Assembly (NCBI GenBank): GCA_015501595.1
Contig: JADNRX010000015.1
Span: 339,187 to 403,186 of the forward strand
DNA: 64,000 nucleotides
Direction: 5' to 3'
Origin: Hymenopellis radicata
Taxonomy: Eukaryota > Basidiomycota > Agaricomycetes > Agaricales > Physalacriaceae
This document shows positions 58,301 through 64,000 of this stretch, in pieces (the first letter of the stretch is position 1; every line of letters begins with the position of its first letter). The notes under the pieces were generated by a model. The model had not been told where the DNA came from, ran no database searches, and saw only the letters and a program-made list of their open reading frames with translations. The position numbers and the translations under genes were made by a program.

Positions 58301-60311
58301 ATCCCAGCAGTGCCCCAGATATCTCATGGATATCCCCGCAGTGCTCCGGATATCCACATGGATATCCCCGCATTAGTTTTAGATATCCCGCAGTGCTCTG
58401 GATATCTGGATATCCACGGGTTGTCCGACACGTCTCCTGGAGTTTACAGGATCTGTCTAGATATCCCAGCAGTGCCCCAGATATCTCATGGATATCCTCG
58501 CAGTGCCCCGGATATCCATATGGATATCCCCGCGTTAGTTTTGGATATCCGCGCAGTGCTCTGGACATCTCAGGGATATCCATGGGTTGTCCGACACGTC
58601 TCCTGGAGTTTACAGGATCTGTCTAGATATCCCAGCAGTGCCCCAGATATCTCATGGATATCCTCGCAGTGCCCCGGATATCCACATGGATATCCCCGCA
58701 TTAGTTTTGGATATCCCCGCAGTGCTCTGGATATCTCACGGATATCCACGGGTTGTCCAACACGTCTCCTGGAGTTTACAGAATCTGTCTAGATATCCCC
58801 GCAGTGCTCCGGATATCCACATGGATATCCCCGCATTAGTTTTGGATATCCCCGCAGTGCTCTGGATATCTCACGGATATCCACGGGTTGTGCGACACAT
58901 CTCCTGGAGTTTACAGGATCTGTCTAGATATCCCAGCAGTGCCCCAGATATCTCATGGATATCCTCGCAGTGCCCCGGATATCCATATGGATATCCCCGC
59001 GTTAGTTTTGGATATCCGCGCAGTGCTCTGGACATCTCAGGGATATCCATGGGTTGTCCGACACGTCTCCTGGAGTTTACAGGATCTGTCTAGATATCCC
59101 AGCAGTGCCCCAGATATCTCATGGATATCCTCGCAGTGCCCCGGATATCCACATGAATATCCCCGCATTAGTTTTGGATATCCCCGCAGTGCTCTGGATA
59201 TCTCACGGATATCCACGGGTTGTCCAACACGTCTCCTGGAGTTTACAGAATCTGTCTAGATATCCCAGCAATGCCCCGGATATCCATATGGATATCCCCG
59301 CATCAGTTTTGGATATCCATGCACTGCTCTGGATATCTCACGGATATCCACGGGTTGTGCGACACATCTCCTGGAGTTTACAGGATCTGTCTAGATATCC
59401 CAGCAGTGCCCCAGATATCTCATGGATATCCTCGCAGTGCTCCAGATATCCACATGGATATCCCCGCATTAGTTTTGGATATCCCCGCAGTGCTCTGGAT
59501 ATCTCACGGATATCCACGGGTTGTCCGACACGTCTCCTGGAGTTTACAGAATCTGTCTAGATATCCCAGCAATGCCCCGGATATCCATATGGATATCCCC
59601 GCATCAGTTTTGGATATCCATGCACTGCTCTGGATATCTCACGGATATCCACGGGTTGTCCGACACGTCTCCTGGAGTTTACAGGATCTGTCTAGATATC
59701 CCAGCAGTGCCCCAGATATCTCATGGATATCCTCGCAGTGCCCCGGATATCCACATGGATATCCCCGCATTAGTTTTGGATATCCCCGCAGTGCTCTGGA
59801 TATCTCATGGATATCCACGGGTTGTCCAACACGTCTCCTGGAGTTTACAGAATCTGTCTAGATATCCCAGCAATGCCCCGGATATCCATATGGATATCCC
59901 CGCATCAGTTTTGGATATCCATGCACTGCTCTGGATATCTCACGGATATCCACGGGTTGTGCGACACATCTCCTGGAGTTTACAGGATCTGTCTAGATAT
60001 CCCAGCAGTGCCCCAGATATCTCATGGATATCCTCGCAGTGCTCCAGATATCCACATGGATATCCCCGCATTAGTTTTGGATATCCCCGCAGTGCTCTGG
60101 ATATCTCACGGATATCCACGGGTTGTCCGACACGTCTCCTGGAGTTTACAGAATCTGTCTAGATATCCCAGCAATGCCCCGGATATCCATATGGATATCC
60201 CCGCATCAGTTTTGGATATCCATGCACTGCTCTGGATATCTCACGGATATCCACGGGTTGTGCGACACATCTCCTGGAGTTTACAGGATCTGTCTAGATA
60301 TCCCCGCAGTG
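55362..60311 (+). repeat. GATATCC satellite array, block B
   Basis: About 5 kb of the same monomers. Variants form sub-blocks: ttgcgctagtcttgg with cacagatatcc dominates 55.6-58.2 kb, ccccgcattagttttgg and catcagttttggatatccat dominate after 58.7 kb. From about 59220 to 60300 a 301-bp dimer (166 + 135 bp) repeats with regular period (starts at 59220, 59521, 59822, 60122). Confidence 0.95.
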
Positions 60312-60737
60312 TAGAGATCACCACGAGTCCTGACTCGAGTCGATTCGTGACTCATCAGGCGAGTACTCATGGGGGTCAAAAGCTGTTCATGACTCGTGCA
60401 TGACTTGAGTCTCCCCGACTCACGAGTCGAGTCGAGTCGAGTATTTGACCCTGCGAGTCCGAGTTGATTCGCGAGTACTCTCCAAACTCATCTAGTATAT
60501 TGCTGTAGTTAAACCTTATTTAAGCTATTTAGCAGGTATTTTCATTGATTCATGTGTTCATGCACGAGTCAACACGAGTCAGGACACAAGTCAGATATTC
60601 GCCTTAGGCTGTTCATGACTCTTGCCTAACTCGAGTCCCCCTGACTCACGAGTCGAGTCGAGTCGAGTATTTGACCCTGCGAGTCCGAGTTGATTCGCGA
60701 GTACTCTCCAGACTCATGCGACTCGTGGTGATCTCTA
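60312..60737. mobile_element. 426-bp hAT-like MITE inserted in the satellite
   Basis: A perfect 18-bp terminal inverted repeat TAGAGATCACCACGAGTC and an 8-bp target duplication CCGCAGTG (60304-60311 and 60738-60745), which is satellite sequence. Inside, two long similar segments (gactcacgagtcgagtcgag to gcgagtactctcca) form subterminal repeats. No open frame; non-autonomous. Confidence 0.9.
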
Positions 60738-63700
60738 CCGCAGTGCCTCGGATATCCACATGGATATCCCCGCGTTAGTTTTGGATATCCGCACAGTGCT
60801 CTGGATATCTCAGGGATATCCACGGGTTGTCCGACACGTCTCCTGGAGTTTACAGGATCTGTCTAGATATCCCAGCAGTGCCCCAGATATCTCATGGATA
60901 TCCTCACAGTGCCCCGGATATCCACATGGATATCCCCGCGTTAGTTTTGGATATCCGCGCAGTGCTCTGGATATCTCACGGATATCCACGGGTTGTCCGA
61001 CACATCTCCTGGAGTTTACAGGATCTGTCTAGATATCCCCGCAGTGCCTCGGATATCCACATGGATATCCCCGCGTTAGTTTTGGATATCCGCACAGTGC
61101 TCTGGATATCTCATAGATATCCACGGGTTGTCCGACACGTCTCCTGGAGTTTACAGGATCTGTGTAGATATCCCAGCAGTGCCCCAGATATCTCATGGAT
61201 ATCCCGCAGTGCTCCGGATATCCACATGGATATCCCCGCATTAGTTTTGGATATCCCCGCAGTGCTCTGGATATCTCACGGATATCCACGGGTTGTCCAA
61301 CACGTCTCCTGGAGTTTACAGAATCTGTCTAGATATCCCAGCAATGCCCGGATATCCATATGGATATCCCGCATCAGTTTTGGATATCCATGCACTGCTC
61401 TGGATATCTCACGGATATCCACGGGTTGTCCGACACGTCTCCTGGAGTTTACAGGATCTGTCTAGATATCCCAGCAGTGCCCCAGATATCTCATGGATAT
61501 CCTCGCAGTGCCCCGGATATCCACATGGATATCCCCGCATTAGTTTTGGATATCCCGCAGTGCTCTGGATATCTCATGGATATCCACGGGTTGTCCAACA
61601 CGTCTCCTGGAGTTTACAGAATCTGTCTAGATATCCCAGCAATGCCCCGGATATCCATATGGATATCCCCGCATCAGTTTTGGATATCCATGCACTGCTC
61701 TGGATATCTCACGGATATCCACGGGTTGTGCGACACATCTCCTGGAGTTTACAGGATCTGTGTAGATATCCCAGCAGTGCCCAGATATCTCATGGATATC
61801 CTCGCAGTGCCCGGATATCCACATGGATATCCCCGCGTTAGTTTTGGATATCCGCGCAGTGCTCTGGATATCTTAGGGATATCCACGGGTTGTCCGACAC
61901 GTCTCCTGGAGTTTACAGGATCTGTCTAGATATCCCAGCAGTGCCCCAGATATCTCATGGATATCCTCACAGTGCCCCGGATATCCACATGGATATCCCG
62001 CGTTAGTTTTGGATATCCGCGCAGTGCTCTGGATATCTCATGGATATCCACGGGTTGTCCAACACGTCTCCTGGAGTTTACAGAATCTGTCTAGATATCC
62101 CAGCAATGCCCCGGATATCCATATGGATATCCCCGCATCAGTTTTGGATATCCATGCACTGCTCTGGATATCTCACGGATATCCACGGGTTGTGCGACAC
62201 ATCTCCTGGAGTTTACAGGATCTGTGTAGATATCCCAGCAGTGCCCCAGATATCTCATGGATATCCTCGCAGTGCCCGGATATCCACATGGATATCCCGC
62301 GTTAGTTTTGGATATCCGCGCAGTGCTCTGGATATCTTAGGGATATCCACGGGTTGTCCGACACGTCTCCTGGAGTTTACAGGATCTGTCTAGATATCCC
62401 AGCAGTGCCCCAGATATCTCATGGATATCCTCACAGTGCCCCGGATATCCACATGGATATCCCCGCATTAGTTTTGGATATCCCCGCAGTGCTCTGGATA
62501 TCTCACGGATATCCACGGGTTGTCCGACACGTCTCCTGGAGTTTACAGAATCTGTCTAGATATCCCAGCAATGCCCCGGATATCCATATGGATATCCCCG
62601 CATCAGTTTTGGATATCCATGCACTGCTCTGGATATCTCACGGATATCCACGGGTTGTGCGACACATCTCCTGGAGTTTACAGGATCTGTCTAGATATCC
62701 CAGCAGTGCCCCAGATATCTCATGGATATCCTCGCAGTGCTCCAGATATCCACATGGATATCCCCGCGTTAGTTTTGGATATCCGCGCAGTGCTCTGGAT
62801 ATCTCAGGGATATCCACGGGTTGTCCGACACGTCTCCTGGAGTTTACAGGATCTGTCTAGATATCCCAGCAGTGCCCCAGATATCTCATGGATATCCTCA
62901 CAGTGCCCCGGATATCCACATGGATATCCCCGCGTTAGTTTTGGATATCCGCGCAGTGCTCTGGATATCTCACGGATATCCACGGGTTGTCCGACACATC
63001 TCCTGGAGTTTACAGGATCTGTCTAGACATCCCAGCAATGCCCCGGATATCCACATGGATATCCCCACGTTAGTTTTGGATATCCGCGCAGTGCTCTGGA
63101 TATCTCACAGATATCCACGGGTTGTGCGACACATCTCCTGGAGTTTACAGGATCTGTGTAGATATCCCAGCAGTGCCCCAGATATCTCATGGATATCCTC
63201 GCAGTGCCCCGGATATCCACATGGATATCCCCGCGTTAGTTTTGGATATCCGCGCAGTGCTCTGGATATCTCACGGATATCCACGGGTTGTCCGACACGT
63301 CTCCTGGAGTTTACAGATCTGTCTAGATATCCCAGCAGTGCCCCAGATATCCATGGATATCCCCGCAGATGCCCCGGATATCCACATGGATATCCCCGCG
63401 TTAGTTTTGGATATCCGCGCAGTGCTCTGGATATCTCAGGATATCCACGGGTTGTCGACACGTCTCCTGGAGTTTACAGGATCTGTCTAGATATCCAGCA
63501 GTGCCCAGATATCTCATGGATATCCTCGCAGTGCCCCGGATATCCACATGGATATCCCGCGTTAGTTTTGGATATCGCGCAGTGCTCTGGATATCTCACG
63601 GATATCCACGGGTTATCCGACACGTCTCCTGGAGTTTACAGGATCTGTCTAGATATCCCAGCAGTGCCCAGATATCTCATGGATATCCTCAGTGCCCCGG

Positions 63701-64000
63701 ATATCACATGGATATCCCCGCGTTAGTTTTGGATATCCGCGCAGTGCTCTGGATATCTCACGGATATCCACGGGTTGTCCGACACGTCTCCTGGAGTTTA
63801 CAGATCTGTCTAGATATCCCAGCAGTGCTCCAGATATCTCATGGATATCCTCGCAGTGCCCACGGATATCCACATGGATATCCCACGTTAGTTTTGGATA
63901 TCCGCGCAGTGCTCTGGATATCTCACAGATATCCACGGGTTGTCCGACACGCTCCTGGAGTTTACAGGATCTGTCTAGATATCCCAGCAGTGCCCCAGAT
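60738..64000 (+). repeat. GATATCC satellite array, block C (continues past the window)
   Basis: Same monomer family up to the last base. Compared with blocks A and B, many monomers here lack one base in C or G runs (tatcccgc for tatccccgc, gtgcccag for gtgccccag), increasingly after 63.3 kb. Confidence 0.95.

Noticed and set aside
53529..64000. Many long plus-strand open frames of 100-330 codons with repeated SGYPHGY-like peptides
   Set aside because: The 165-bp monomer is a multiple of three with few stops, so several frames stay open through tandem copies. Frames differ between blocks and no start, splice or domain evidence exists.
53529..64000. CRISPR-like array
   Set aside because: Monomers are contiguous with no unique spacers, and the sequence is eukaryotic.

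Overview
The window reads as nuclear DNA of a filamentous basidiomycete, most likely an Agaricomycete. Genes are dense and cut by many 45-60 nt GT-AG introns. tRNA genes carry introns. The proteins include a Pal1-type morphology protein, a fused HisH-HisF histidine enzyme, a cytochrome-b5 sphingolipid desaturase, a KDZ transposase with a CxC2 cysteine cluster and an RNase H1 N-terminal-type protein, a combination typical of mushrooms. I rebuilt exons by hand from splice signals and reading phase. Where I give a full exon chain, the summed length is an exact number of codons, except where a one-base loss is stated.

Region 1 (1-16 kb) is mostly housekeeping. It holds a last-exon fragment, the desaturase (-), Pal1 (+), HIS7 (+, one-base frameshift), a degraded stretch with REX4-like and DDE-transposase-like remains, a dsRNA-binding fragment, a peroxisomal enoyl-CoA hydratase/isomerase whose PTS1 signal lies in the last exon, tRNA-Arg, tRNA-Asp, the succinyl-CoA ligase alpha subunit (-), a mitochondrial S16-type ribosomal protein with a long C-terminal extension, and a second tRNA-Asp. 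Region 2 (16-35 kb) is accessory. It holds a Ty3/gypsy integrase tail, tRNA-like sequences, a nearly complete KDZ transposon, and several intron-rich proteins of unknown function, some with AT-hook-like or disordered parts. Region 3 (34-53 kb) mixes a tRNA, tRNA-like and TTTGGCAAA repeats, a short SUN-domain protein, large low-complexity proteins with in-frame tandem repeats, a KOW/Spt5-like protein, a membrane protein divergent from a WD-type protein, and a MYND zinc-finger protein. Region 4 (53.5-64 kb, to the window edge) is a GATATCC-rich satellite array of about 165-bp and 135-bp monomers. It is interrupted by two non-autonomous elements with hAT-like ends and 8-bp target duplications.

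The strongest new signal is a short repeat family starting TAGGGTGG. It occurs three times, each time in the same orientation and 56-58 bp downstream of the 3' end of a tRNA or tRNA-like gene, in unrelated flanks. This looks like a mobile element with tight tRNA-gene targeting. The third copy also forms the left edge of the satellite array. Two further patterns matter for any reader: inverted repeats at 40.5 and 48.6 kb that share a 15-mer, and several genes that would be intact but for one missing base, often in a G or C run. The second suggests consensus errors in this assembly.
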